This document shows, piece by piece, positions 43,873 to 52,270 of a stretch of 64,000 nucleotides of DNA. Each line of letters opens with the position of its first letter. Within the stretch, counting starts at the first letter, position 1. The stretch comes from Nocardioides sp. LHD-245. Its GTDB lineage: Bacteria; Actinomycetota; Actinomycetes; Propionibacteriales; Nocardioidaceae. Below the pieces are notes generated by a model. It was not told where the DNA came from and did no database searches. It saw only the letters and a program-made list of their open reading frames with translations. The stretch lies in NCBI RefSeq assembly GCF_030929495.1, contig NZ_JAVFWN010000002.1, forward strand, positions 452,176-516,175, read 5' to 3'. The position numbers and the translations under genes were made by a program.

Positions 43873-44580
43873 TCACGCTCCCAGGTACGCAGCGCGCACC
43901 GCGTCGTCGGCGGCCAGCTCGGCGGCGGGCCGGGACTCGCTGATCTCGCCGATCTCGAGCAGGTAGCCGCGGTCGGCGATCTCGAGGGCGATCATCGCGT
44001 TCTGCTCGACCACCAAGATGGCCATGCCCAGGTCGGTGTTGATCTGCCGCAGCGACTCGAAGAGCTCCTCGGTGAGCAGCGGCGAGAGGCCCAGGCTGGG
44101 CTCGTCGCACAGCAGCACCCGGGGGCGGCTCATCATGGCACGGGCGATGGCGAGCATCTGCTGCTCACCACCCGAGAGCAGGCCGGCCTTCTGCTTGCGG
44201 CGGTCCGCGAGGCGCGGGTACTGGGTGTACCAGCGGTCGAGGTCCTCGGCCAGGCCGCGACCGCGGCGCACGTGCGCGCCGGCCCGGAGGTTCTCCTCCA
44301 CGGTCAGGTCGACGATGGTGCCGCGGCCCTGGGGCACCAGCGCCAGGCCACGTCGCACGATGGCGTCGGTGGCGGCGCGGGCGATGCTCTCGCCGTCCAG
44401 CTCGATGCCGCCGCGGCGTGAGATCAGGCCGGCCACGGCCCGCATCAGGGTGGTCTTGCCGGCGCCGTTCGCGCCGAGCACGACGACCACCTCGCCGGCG
44501 TCCACGTGGAGGCTGACGCCGTCGAGAACGTCGCCGGCGCCGTAGCCGGCGTACATGTCGGTGATGCTCAGCATGCTCAT
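43873..44580 (-). CDS. livF: ABC transporter ATP-binding protein LivF
   Basis: A 235-residue ATPase. Walker A GANGAGKT is at 36-43, the signature is LSGGEQQM and Walker B is VLLCDEPSLGLSP. The ATG at 44580 overlaps the livG stop (ATGA); a second ATG two codons in is possible. It powers the importer with LivG. Confidence 0.93.
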   Translation of the reverse strand: MSMLSITDMYAGYGAGDVLDGVSLHVDAGEVVVVLGANGAGKTTLMRAVAGLISRRGGIELDGESIARAATDAIVRRGLALVPQGRGTIVDLTVEENLRAGAHVRRGRGLAEDLDRWYTQYPRLADRRKQKAGLLSGGEQQMLAIARAMMSRPRVLLCDEPSLGLSPLLTEELFESLRQINTDLGMAILVVEQNAMIALEIADRGYLLEIGEISESRPAAELAADDAVRAAYLGA

Positions 44581-45338
44581 GCGCGCGTCCCCAGGTAGGC
44601 GCTGACGACCTCGGGATGCCGCCGGACCTCCGCCGGTGTCCCCTCGGTGATCTTCTTGCCGAAGTTCATCGCCACCACGGTGTCGGAGATGCCCATGACC
44701 ATGCCCATGTGGTGCTCGACCAGCAGCACGGAGAGTCCCTTCTCGTCGCGGACGTGGCGGATGGTCTCGGCGAGCTCGTCGACCTCCGCGTGGGTGAGGC
44801 CGCCGGCGGGCTCGTCGAGCAGCAGCAGCCGAGGGCGCGCCGCGAGGGCGCGCGCCAGTTCGAGCCGCTTGAGGGTGCCGAAGGGCTGTCCGGCCGCCGG
44901 CTCGAAGGCGAGGTGGCCGAGGTCGAGGAACTCCAGCAGCTCGTAGGCCTCGCGCCGGATCCGGCGCTCCTCCTGACGCACCCCCCAGCTGAGGATGGAC
45001 CGGACGAAGCCGGTGCGCCCGTAGGGATGCGCGCCGACCATGGTGTTCTCCAGGAACGTCATGCTCGGGAAGAGCCCGAGGTTCTGGAAGGTCCTGGACA
45101 CGCCGTGCCGGGCGATGCCGTGGGCCGGTACGGCGAGCAGGTCGCTGCCGTCCCAGGTGATGGTCCCGCTCGTCGGCTGGTAGACCCTGCTGACGCAGTT
45201 GAAGAGCGTCGTCTTTCCGGCCCCGTTCGGCCCGATCAGGCCGCAGATCTGGCCGGGCTCGACCGACAGGGTGAGGCCGTCCAGAGCCTTGATGCCACCG
45301 AACCGGATCGACAGGTCGTCGATGACGAGACTGCTCAT
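44577..45338 (-). CDS. livG: ABC transporter ATP-binding protein LivG
   Basis: A 253-residue ATPase. Walker A GPNGAGKT is at 36-43, Walker B LLLLDEPAGGL; the signature loop is altered to FGTLKRLELARAL, as is usual in LivG (where YGxQRRLEIARAL is common). GAAGGAGGG lies before the ATG. First gene of the importer operon, under operator H, so uptake is probably coregulated with degradation. Confidence 0.93.
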   Translation of the reverse strand: MSSLVIDDLSIRFGGIKALDGLTLSVEPGQICGLIGPNGAGKTTLFNCVSRVYQPTSGTITWDGSDLLAVPAHGIARHGVSRTFQNLGLFPSMTFLENTMVGAHPYGRTGFVRSILSWGVRQEERRIRREAYELLEFLDLGHLAFEPAAGQPFGTLKRLELARALAARPRLLLLDEPAGGLTHAEVDELAETIRHVRDEKGLSVLLVEHHMGMVMGISDTVVAMNFGKKITEGTPAEVRRHPEVVSAYLGTRA

Positions 45339-45403
45339 GCGGCCCTCCTTCTCACTCTCGGCTCGCTGAGTGTGACGTGAGGCACACGCGCCACTCATCG
45401 GAA

Positions 45404-45420
45404 GTTCCAGCGATTGGAAC
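45404..45420. promoter_or_regulatory. IclR-type operator, site H (importer operon)
   Basis: GTTCCAGCGATTGGAAC, both halves perfect. The centre at 45412 is 38 bp from CACACT (45374-45369, minus strand); +1 expected at 45361, 23 nt before the livG ATG. Confidence 0.8.
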
Positions 45421-45549
45421 CTCCTCGAACTCCGCCGCGGAGCTGTGATCCAGGCGCGTGTGCGGAGGACGATCGAGACGACGTCAGCGTGGCCGAGCGA
45501 CGCCGGAGGGACGACCGCTGTTCCCACATCACGGAACGGCGCCGGAGTT

Positions 45550-45566
45550 TTTCCGGGCGCTGGACC
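45550..45566. promoter_or_regulatory. IclR-type operator, site I (VOC gene), degenerate
   Basis: TTTCCGGGCGCTGGACC. The centre at 45558 is 38 bp before TAGGGT (45596-45601), which is 7 nt before the ATG at 45609. Confidence 0.5.
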
Positions 45567-45608
45567 GGACCGGTCCGCGGCACGTCGTACCGACCTAGGG
45601 TCGCGGCC

Positions 45609-46490
45609 ATGTCGACCTCCCCATCCACCCCCGTCATCGGCCACGTCGGTGTCGTCGTCGCGGACCTCGAGCGGTCCCTGCCACGATGGTCCGCCGCCCT
45701 CGGCTATCGCTTCTCGCCCGTCGCGCGCTATCGCTGCGACACCTACTACGACAGCAGCGGGCCGGACCCGCACCGCTACGAGCGCCGCATCACGATGTCG
45801 CGGGAGGGCGCTCCGCACGTCGAGCTGATGGAGGCCCTGCCCGGGGAGCCCGTCGGAGTCCATCACCTCGGCTTCACGGGCATCGCCGACCTCGCGGCGC
45901 AGCACCGCGTCCTCGCCGAGGCCGGCGTCGACTGGGACGGCCATGCCGTCGCGGCCACCGGCGACCTGTTGTTGTGGTTCACCGAGCCCGGCGCACTCGA
46001 CGGCGTCCGGCTCGAGTACGTCGGCACCCGGGACCAGCCTCTGCTCACCGACGCGGGCGACCGGCTGGCCACGCCCTCCCACGGCGCCCTGCTGTGGCCC
46101 GAGGGCGCGCCCGCACCCTCCGGGGCGCAGCTCGTCGACGAGGTCGAGGTGGCGACCGCCGACGTCGGCGACGCCGCGACGCGGTGGTCCCGGGCCACCG
46201 GCTGGCGCTTCGCGACCGACGCACCGTCGTCGGACCGGCGAAGCACGACCGACGGGGGGACACGGGTGGTGCTCGCTGCGCCGCCACCGCGCTCGCCCGA
46301 GCTGACCGGGGCGTTCCGGCTGCGCTTCGACTCTGTCGCGGATCTCCCCGGCAAGGTCTCCGACCTGGAGGCGGCCGGCATCGGCCACTACGTCGTCACC
46401 GGCGCCCCGGGCGAGGGACCGCGCCTGGTCAGCACGGACCCCGTCCACCTGGACGGCGTGACACTGACGTTCGTCGGGAGCACGGCCTAG
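45609..46490 (+). CDS. VOC-superfamily protein (glyoxalase/bleomycin-resistance/extradiol fold)
   Basis: A 293-residue protein of two VOC modules (about 10-140 and 150-290). GHVGVVVADLERSLPRWSAALGYRF opens the first, with the metal-type His; VGVHHLGF supplies another His and RLEYVG the Glu-like end. The second module lacks an obvious metal set. Possible roles are methylmalonyl-CoA-epimerase-like isomerisation or lactone/diol handling; ring cleavage is less likely. The start is leaderless. It is a one-gene unit with a strong terminator behind it. Confidence 0.75.
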   Translation: MSTSPSTPVIGHVGVVVADLERSLPRWSAALGYRFSPVARYRCDTYYDSSGPDPHRYERRITMSREGAPHVELMEALPGEPVGVHHLGFTGIADLAAQHRVLAEAGVDWDGHAVAATGDLLLWFTEPGALDGVRLEYVGTRDQPLLTDAGDRLATPSHGALLWPEGAPAPSGAQLVDEVEVATADVGDAATRWSRATGWRFATDAPSSDRRSTTDGGTRVVLAAPPPRSPELTGAFRLRFDSVADLPGKVSDLEAAGIGHYVVTGAPGEGPRLVSTDPVHLDGVTLTFVGSTA

Positions 46491-46553
46491 TGCCGCGCGT
46501 CGCGCGACACCAGCCTCGTGAAATCCCGGGGCCAGTCCGGCGCCGACACGGCA

Positions 46554-46584
46554 GTCGCCCGGCGGGAGGATCCCGCCGGGCGAC
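46554..46584. terminator. Bidirectional terminator between VOC and dioxygenase genes
   Basis: A perfect 14-bp stem, GTCGCCCGGCGGGA (46554-46567) with TCCCGCCGGGCGAC (46571-46584), loop GGA, between convergent genes. Confidence 0.88.
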
Positions 46585-46608
46585 CCGGTGCGCGGAGTTC
46601 GAGGTGGC

Positions 46609-47934
46609 TCAGGCGGTGCCGGCCGGTGCCTCCAGCTCGAGGCGCTGACCGCGGAACCGCTCACCGGGCGGGTCGTGCGGCTCCGCCTCGTGCTCGACGC
46701 CGTTGACCAACAGGTCCCAGCGACGCCACCAGGTGCGCATCTGGAGCTCGTCGGAGCCGAGCGCGACCGGGCTGGACATGCCCCGGGAGACGTCGGACCA
46801 CGGCAGCTCCCGGTAGGAGGCGAAGGACCGCTGACAGGTCTCCAGCGCCTCGACGTCGTCGGGAGAGGCGAGCCCGCCCGGACCCCAGAAGGTCAGGAAG
46901 TTGTCGAGACGCTGCTGCTTCAGCTCGGGGCCCTCGTCCGGCGGCACCAGCTCCCAGGCCGTGACCTCCATGTAGTCGGGCGCGATCGGGTCGATCTTGC
47001 GGATCACGACGCCCATGACGAGGTCGATCACGACCAGGTTGGGGAAGATCACCAGGTTGCGCGCGCCGGTCATCCGGTCGACCCAGGCCTCGCCGTACTT
47101 GGTGCGGAACCGGTCGAACCGCTGGGACTTCTCCGACAGCGCCTCCTCCGACAGCGGCCGGCCGAAGAGCCCACCGGTGTTGGGACCGCCGACGGACGCG
47201 GCGTGGCCGTTGCCGAGGTCGACGCCGATCGAGTCGCCGAGCCGGGCCGCGTCCAGCTCGATGCCGGAGGCCACCACCATCTCGAAGTAGCGCTGGTGGG
47301 TGGAGACCGCGTGGTAGCCGTCGTAGCTGTTCTCGACGAGCAGCTTCCAGTTGGCCTTCACCGAGTACTCGTGGGTGCCCTCCAGCACCTCCATGCCGAC
47401 CTCGGACTGGTCGCAGACGAGGTCGAGGAACTCCTTGGCCTCGGCCAGGTAGTCGACGAGCGGCTCGACGTCGGGGTTGAAGCTGATGAACACGAACCCG
47501 CGGTAGGAGTCGACATGGGCCGGCGACGTGAGCCCGGGCCGCTCGAAGTCGGCACCGTAGGACGTGTCCCCCGGGATCGAGACGACCTGGCCGGACGTGT
47601 TGAAGCTCCAGCCGTGGTAGAAGCAGGTCATGAATCGGGCGTTGCCCTCCCGCTCCCGGCAGATCATGGCGCCACGGTGCGGGCAGGAGTTGATCCAGAC
47701 CTGGATCCGGCCGCCCTTGTCGCGCGCGAAGATCAGCGGCCGGCCGGCCACGGTGCGGGTCTTGAAGTCGTTCGGCTTCTTCAGCTCGGTCTCGTGCCCG
47801 ACGTAGAGCCAGACCTTGCTGAAGATCCGGTCGCGCTCGCGCGCGAACACGTCGGGGTCGACCATCGCCGAGCGGTTGACGCGGAAGCGGGGCGCCTCGC
47901 GGTCGTCGTCGATGTACTTGATCGGTGCGGTCAT
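46609..47934 (-). CDS. Aromatic ring-hydroxylating dioxygenase, alpha subunit
   Basis: A 441-residue Rieske oxygenase. The [2Fe-2S] ligands are Cys84, His86, Cys104 and His107; the mononuclear iron region reads NSYDGYHAVSTHQRY with bridging Asp205 and iron ligands His208 and His213. The sequence style (FRVNRSAM, VWLYVGHETEL, DQSEVGMEVLEG) resembles p-cumate and related aromatic-acid dioxygenases. It would add both atoms of O2 to an aromatic ring, giving a cis-dihydrodiol. The beta subunit is 4 kb away (52267), and the ferredoxin (39942) and reductase (38648) are also separate. Confidence 0.92.
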   Translation of the reverse strand: MTAPIKYIDDDREAPRFRVNRSAMVDPDVFARERDRIFSKVWLYVGHETELKKPNDFKTRTVAGRPLIFARDKGGRIQVWINSCPHRGAMICREREGNARFMTCFYHGWSFNTSGQVVSIPGDTSYGADFERPGLTSPAHVDSYRGFVFISFNPDVEPLVDYLAEAKEFLDLVCDQSEVGMEVLEGTHEYSVKANWKLLVENSYDGYHAVSTHQRYFEMVVASGIELDAARLGDSIGVDLGNGHAASVGGPNTGGLFGRPLSEEALSEKSQRFDRFRTKYGEAWVDRMTGARNLVIFPNLVVIDLVMGVVIRKIDPIAPDYMEVTAWELVPPDEGPELKQQRLDNFLTFWGPGGLASPDDVEALETCQRSFASYRELPWSDVSRGMSSPVALGSDELQMRTWWRRWDLLVNGVEHEAEPHDPPGERFRGQRLELEAPAGTA

Positions 47935-48014
47935 CGCACACTCCCTTGTCTCGGCTTGTCGCGGCTTCGTCGCGGCTGTGTCACGGTGATGTCACGGTGG
48001 TGCCCCGGCTGGTC

Positions 48015-48728
48015 TCAACCGGCGCTGCTGGTCTGGAGGCGGTCCGCCCAGCGCTCCGCGTAGGGCGAGGGGCGGGGTACGACGCGGATGTTGAGCCACT
48101 CCACGACCCGCTGCCAGGAGTCGAAGGCGGCCGCGTGGCCGAGCGAACCGGCCGAGGCACGGAAGAAGTCCGCGCCGACGCCCGGGTAGACGACCAGGTG
48201 GGCGTACTCCGGGGCCGGCGCCGCCCGACGCTCCAGCTCGGCGACCGCCGCCGGCGGCATGTCCGGGTCGTGCTCGCCGAACATCGCGAGCCAGGGGCTG
48301 CGGACCAGCGGATCGTCGACCTCCAGCGCGGCGCGCGGCGAGAGGCTCACGGTCGCGCCGAGGACCAGGTCGCACGCGGCCACCAGGGCGGCCCGCCCGC
48401 CCAGGCCGTAGCCGACCACGCCGATCTGGTCGTGGGACCAGCCCTGCTCCCCCAGCACCCCGAGCAGGCCGTGCACCGCCGTGAGCAGGCCCTGGTCGTC
48501 GAGGTCGAGCTCGGCGAGGTCGACGGCCAGCGACTCGTAGCCGTGCTCGGCGAGGGCGTTCATCAGCTCGGGCGCCTGGGTGTCGAGACCGCCCCGCTCG
48601 CACAGCAGCAGGGCCGCCCCGCGCGGCAGGCCGAACAGCCTGACCTCGGCCGTCGGCACGGAGCCGACCCGGAGCTCGGCTCGCGACCGGACCGGCTCGA
48701 TCCGGGGAACGGAGACGTCGAACTCCAT
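48015..48728 (-). CDS. Dienelactone-hydrolase-like alpha/beta protein without a nucleophile
   Basis: A 237-residue alpha/beta-fold protein. The nucleophile elbow reads GYGLGG (106-111): Leu109 stands where dienelactone hydrolases have Cys and others Ser. The acid Asp154 (GEHDPD) is kept, but the expected YPG-x-x-H reads YPGVGADFF, so the His also seems lost. It is therefore probably not a hydrolase; binding or a structural role is possible. It is 80 bp upstream of the dioxygenase alpha gene on the same strand and shares promoter J with it. GGAAAGG is the ribosome site. Confidence 0.75.
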   Translation of the reverse strand: MEFDVSVPRIEPVRSRAELRVGSVPTAEVRLFGLPRGAALLLCERGGLDTQAPELMNALAEHGYESLAVDLAELDLDDQGLLTAVHGLLGVLGEQGWSHDQIGVVGYGLGGRAALVAACDLVLGATVSLSPRAALEVDDPLVRSPWLAMFGEHDPDMPPAAVAELERRAAPAPEYAHLVVYPGVGADFFRASAGSLGHAAAFDSWQRVVEWLNIRVVPRPSPYAERWADRLQTSSAG

Positions 48729-48807
48729 CTGCCTGCCTTTCCAGCACCGACCACCGTCGTTGTCTGTCTGGGACTATGGCTCGGCTCCGGCGGGCCGGTG
48801 AGGCCAC

Positions 48808-48824
48808 GTCCCAGGCACCGGAAC
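48808..48824. promoter_or_regulatory. IclR-type operator, site J (dioxygenase alpha unit)
   Basis: GTCCCAGGCACCGGAAC. The centre at 48816 is 38 bp from CATAGT (48778-48773, minus strand); +1 expected at 48765. Confidence 0.7.
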
Positions 48825-48857
48825 ACCGGCGGCGCCGGGCCCGATCCGGCACGGTGT

Positions 48858-48905
48858 CAGCCGATACGCCAGCCGATACGCCAGCCGATGCGTCAGCCGA
48901 TGCGC
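48858..48905. repeat. Four tandem 12-bp repeats at the ligase 3' end
   Basis: Four copies of CAGCCGATRCGY in a row. On the minus strand each reads Arg-Ile-Gly-(Trp or stop); the ligase stops at the first TGA, and the remaining copies would encode RIGW repeats if it were read through. Confidence 0.8.
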
Positions 48906-50518
48906 CGCTCGCTGCGCTGCCAGTAGGGCTCGCGCAGGACCCGCTTGAGGATCTTCCCCGACGGGTTGCGGGGCAGCTGGTCGAGGAACTCCACCTGCTT
49001 GGGGCACTTGTAGGCGGCCAGCCGCTCGCGGCAGAACGCCACGACGTCCCCGGCGCTCAGCTCCTCGAAGCCCGGCGCCCGGACGACGATGCCGGTGACC
49101 GCCTCTCCCCAGCGCTCGGACGGGACGCCGATGACGGCGGCGTCGACGATGCCCGGGTGCTCGAGCAGGACGTTCTCCACCTCGACCGGGTACACGTTCT
49201 CGCCGCCGGTCACGACCATGTCCTTGATGCGGTCGCGCAGGAACAGGTACCCGTCGCGCACGTAGCCGGCATCGCCGGTCCGCACGAACCCGTCGGGCCG
49301 GATCGTCGCCGCGGTCGCGTCGGGGTCGTTCCAGTAGCCCGTCATCGCGGTGCCGGCCCACAGCTCGACCTCGCCGACCTCGCCCTCGGGCAGCTCGCGG
49401 CCGTCGGGCCCGACGACCCGCACCCGGCTGCCGGCGACCGGCCGACCCGCCGACTCCAGCAGCCAGGGGCGGTCCTCGTCCAGATGCGCCTCCGGGGGCA
49501 GTGCGGTGGCGGACTGGGTCTCGGTGAGGCCGTAGAGCTGGACCATCCCGCACCCGAAGGTGTCCAGACAGCGGCGCAGCAGCTCGGGCGAGATGGGCGA
49601 TCCGGCGTAGAGGACCCGCTCCAGCGCGGGGAGGTCGCGCCTGACGGCGTCCGGCGCCTCCACCATCGCCTTCAGCACGGCCGGGACCAGGTTCGTGACG
49701 CTGATAGCCCATCGGTCCAGCAGGTCGAAGAGGAGGTCGGGCTTCGCCTCGCGCGCGACCACGATGTGCCCGCCCGAGCCGAGCGTCAGGACGCCGAACG
49801 AGGTGCCCAGCGAGTGGAAGACCGGCATCGCGACCAGAACGGTGGCCTCCGCGTCGACCCGGCTGACGTCGGCCATCTCCAACGTCCGCGCGAAGCCGGC
49901 GTTGCTGAACATGACGCCTTTCGGCAGCCCGGTGGTGCCGGAGGTGTACATCATCAGCGCGGTGTCGGTCGGGGCCACCGGGACCTGCGGGTCGACCGCG
50001 GCGTGGCGGGCCAGCCAGTCCTCGTAGCGCTCGTCGCCCTCGCGCAGCCGCTCGTCGGCGACCGCACCGAGCACGACGACCTTCGCCAGCGTGGGGACCT
50101 GGTCGCGGAAGGTGTCGAGCGCGTCGAGGAAGGAGGCGCCGACGAGCAGGAAGGAGGCGCCGGACAGGTTCAGCACCTGCGCCATCTCGCGCGGGGCCAG
50201 CCGCCAGTTGACCGAGGCGACGACACCGCCGGCCATCATGGCGCCGACCAGCAGCTCGAAGTACTCCGGCCCGTTCTGGTCCAGGAACGAGACCCGCGAC
50301 CCCCGCCGGACCCCGGCGGCCACGAGACCCTGTCCGACCCGGGCCGACCGGGCGCCGAACTCACCCCAGGTGCGGGTGACGTCGTCGCAGCTCAGACAGG
50401 GCTGGTGGGCACGGGCGTGGAACCAGGGCCGCACGAGGGCCGCCAGGCTGTGGTCGGGGCTCAGCGCCGGGTCGTCGGACGTGGGAGCCGCGGTCGCCAT
50501 CGCTCCGGGAGTGGTCAT
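48893..50518 (-). CDS. Acyl-CoA synthetase (AMP-forming)
   Basis: A 541-residue adenylate-forming ligase, third of the cluster. ALMMYTSGTTGLPKG (P-loop, about 187-201), QLYGLTETQS (adenine site), RTGDAGYVRDGYLFLRDRIKD (hinge) and PRNPSGKILKRVL with the C-terminal Lys are complete. It is of the medium/long-chain or aryl-alkanoate type. ATG 50518 overlaps the stop of the IclR gene (ATGA), so regulator and ligase are cotranscribed. The stop codon is provided by the tandem repeat. Confidence 0.9.
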   Translation of the reverse strand: MTTPGAMATAAPTSDDPALSPDHSLAALVRPWFHARAHQPCLSCDDVTRTWGEFGARSARVGQGLVAAGVRRGSRVSFLDQNGPEYFELLVGAMMAGGVVASVNWRLAPREMAQVLNLSGASFLLVGASFLDALDTFRDQVPTLAKVVVLGAVADERLREGDERYEDWLARHAAVDPQVPVAPTDTALMMYTSGTTGLPKGVMFSNAGFARTLEMADVSRVDAEATVLVAMPVFHSLGTSFGVLTLGSGGHIVVAREAKPDLLFDLLDRWAISVTNLVPAVLKAMVEAPDAVRRDLPALERVLYAGSPISPELLRRCLDTFGCGMVQLYGLTETQSATALPPEAHLDEDRPWLLESAGRPVAGSRVRVVGPDGRELPEGEVGEVELWAGTAMTGYWNDPDATAATIRPDGFVRTGDAGYVRDGYLFLRDRIKDMVVTGGENVYPVEVENVLLEHPGIVDAAVIGVPSERWGEAVTGIVVRAPGFEELSAGDVVAFCRERLAAYKCPKQVEFLDQLPRNPSGKILKRVLREPYWQRSERRIG

Positions 50519-51342
50519 GACGCCGGGAGGAGCTCGCGGATCTGACCGGCGGCCTCCACCGCGAGACGGCCGAAGGAGCCGAGCCGCTGGTCGGCGGCTC
50601 GCCCCAGTCCCCTGGTGGGCACGCACAGCGACACCGCGGCGACCGCCTTGCCGTGGCGAAGCACCGGTGCCGCCACGCACAGCGTGCCCTGGCAGGACTC
50701 CTCCCGCTCGACCGCGTAGCCGGCCTGGGCCGCGGTGCGCAGCTGGTCGACGAACTGGCGCCGGTGGACGACGGAGTACGGCGTCGCCCGCGGCATCGGG
50801 CGATCGAGGATCCCGTGCACCAGGGGCGGCGGGCTGAAGGCGAGCATCGCCTTGCCGAGGGCGGTGCAGGTGGCCGGGAAGCGGCCGCCCACCCGGCTCG
50901 GGAGGCGGGTGCCGGCGGGACGCGTGACCTTGTCGAGGTAGAGCACGCTGGGCCCGCTCAGGACCGCGAGGTGGACCGCGATCGCCTCGGAGCGCTCGAA
51001 GAGCCAGTTGAGCGGCTTCGGGGCCACCTCGCGCAGCTCGCCGTACTCCGACCACAGCGCGGCCTCGGCGAGCTCGAACAGAGAGCCGCCGACCCGGTAG
51101 CGGATGCCGGTGCGGCCCACGAAGCCGTGTTGCTCGAGGGTCTTGAGCAGACGGTGGGCGGTGCTCTTGGGGACGCCGATCTCGGCGGCCACCTCGCTCA
51201 CGCCCACGGTCGCGTCCTGCGACCTGCTCAGCACCTCGAGGACCGCCAGCGCCTTGGACGCCGACGACTGCACAACGCCGTCGCCCGCCTCCCGCCCGGT
51301 CGGCGGCCGCAGCGTTCCGTCTGCCTCCATCAAGCCGATCAT
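50515..51342 (-). CDS. IclR-family transcriptional regulator (second of two)
   Basis: A 275-residue regulator. The helix-turn-helix lies at about 48-70 (VSEVAAEIGVPKSTAHRLLKTL); the effector domain shows GRFPATCTALGKAMLAFSP and REESCQGTLCVAAPV, typical of IclR ligand pockets. The ATG at 51342 has AGGAGG 8 nt upstream. Operator K in its own promoter suggests autoregulation, and a TetR-type box also overlaps that promoter. Together with the protein at 28082 it is a candidate activator of the cluster; which one reads the palindrome cannot be told by eye. Confidence 0.88.
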   Translation of the reverse strand: MIGLMEADGTLRPPTGREAGDGVVQSSASKALAVLEVLSRSQDATVGVSEVAAEIGVPKSTAHRLLKTLEQHGFVGRTGIRYRVGGSLFELAEAALWSEYGELREVAPKPLNWLFERSEAIAVHLAVLSGPSVLYLDKVTRPAGTRLPSRVGGRFPATCTALGKAMLAFSPPPLVHGILDRPMPRATPYSVVHRRQFVDQLRTAAQAGYAVEREESCQGTLCVAAPVLRHGKAVAAVSLCVPTRGLGRAADQRLGSFGRLAVEAAGQIRELLPAS

Positions 51343-51396
51343 CCGAAGACCTCCTCGTCCCCATCCTCGTCCGTCGATGTGACGTCCACCACCGGA

Positions 51397-51419
51397 AGCC
51401 TCTACCGAACGTTCGTTCA
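51397..51419 (-). promoter_or_regulatory. IclR2-ligase promoter with TetR-type box
   Basis: CCGAACGTTCGTTCA (51405-51419, plus strand) resembles the boxes at 17698 and 16895 and lies directly upstream of the minus-strand -10 GAGGCT (51402-51397). Confidence 0.6.
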
Positions 51420-51431
51420 AGAGAGATCGGG

Positions 51432-51448
51432 GTTCCATCCGTTGGAAC
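51432..51448. promoter_or_regulatory. IclR-type operator, site K (iclR2-ligase operon)
   Basis: GTTCCATCCGTTGGAAC, both halves perfect. The centre at 51440 is 38 bp from GAGGCT (51402, minus strand); +1 expected at 51389. Confidence 0.8.
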
Positions 51449-51466
51449 GGGTAGGCGGTCGGGGGC

Positions 51467-52270
51467 TCAGTCGGCCTGCGGGCGCCACGGCCAGTACTTC
51501 GCCGTCGCACCGCCGTCCACGGTGATATTGCTGCCGGTAATCAGCGCGGACTCGTCGCCGGCCAGGAAGACCGCCGCCGGGACGTAGTCGCTGGGCGTCG
51601 GCAACCGGTGCCAGGGGAACTGGCTCGTGAAGTCCATCGGCCACGGCCCCGGTGCGCTCGTCGCGGCGGTCATCCGCTGCAGGATCTCGGGATCCTCGGG
51701 CATCGTCGCGGTGGGAGTGAGCCCGTTGACACGGATCCGGTGCTGGGCCAGCTCCATCGCGGCGGAGCGGGTGAAGTTGATCAGGCCGCTCTTGCCCGTC
51801 GAGTAGCCGATATTGCCGGGCTGTCCCTGCCAGGCGGCCGTGGAGAGGATGTTGATGATGCTGCCGGCGCGGCCGTGGCGGATCATCGACTCGGCGACGA
51901 CACGGGTGAAGATGAAGGCGCCGCCCAAGATGATGTCGAGCTGACGGCGATACTCCGCCAGCGGCATGTCGAGCAGGCCCTTCTGGTTGAACCAGACCGC
52001 GTTGTTGACCAAGATGTCGACCCCGCCCCACCGCTGCTCCGCCTGGCGCACCGCGTCGGCGGCGTGGTCGGGATCGGTGACGTCGCCGACGACCGCGATC
52101 GCCTCCCCGCCGGCCTCCTCGATCGTCCTGGCGGCCGCCTCGGCGGAGGCGTCGCTGACGTCGGTGACGACCAGCCGGGCCCCTTCGGCCGCCAGCCCGC
52201 GGGCGAGGGCGCCGCCGATGTTCGGGCTGGCGCCGGTGACGATCGCGACCCGGCCGGCGAGCCGGCTCAC
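51467..52270 (-). CDS. SDR-family oxidoreductase, probable cis-dihydrodiol dehydrogenase
   Basis: A 267-residue short-chain dehydrogenase. TGASPNIG (12-19), NNAV, ILSTAAWQGQPGNIGYSTGKSG (Ser and Y-x-x-x-K) and ITVDGG are present. It is coupled to the dioxygenase beta subunit: the two genes overlap by 4 bp (ATGA). That partnership makes rearomatisation of the cis-dihydrodiol to a catechol the most likely reaction, although SDR sequence alone does not prove it. Confidence 0.85.
   Translation of the reverse strand: MSRLAGRVAIVTGASPNIGGALARGLAAEGARLVVTDVSDASAEAAARTIEEAGGEAIAVVGDVTDPDHAADAVRQAEQRWGGVDILVNNAVWFNQKGLLDMPLAEYRRQLDIILGGAFIFTRVVAESMIRHGRAGSIINILSTAAWQGQPGNIGYSTGKSGLINFTRSAAMELAQHRIRVNGLTPTATMPEDPEILQRMTAATSAPGPWPMDFTSQFPWHRLPTPSDYVPAAVFLAGDESALITGSNITVDGGATAKYWPWRPQAD

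Noticed and set aside
45520..45537. GTTCC-N8-GGAAC inverted repeat before the VOC gene, looking like another operator
   Set aside because: The half-sites are one base further apart than in all other sites (18-mer), the outer A/T bases differ, and it is not at 38 bp from a -10 box; site I at 45550 is.
47935..48014. Imperfect 11-bp repeats before the dioxygenase alpha gene as a possible operator
   Set aside because: They lack the palindrome consensus and a -10 box at the right distance; the gene is probably read from promoter J upstream.
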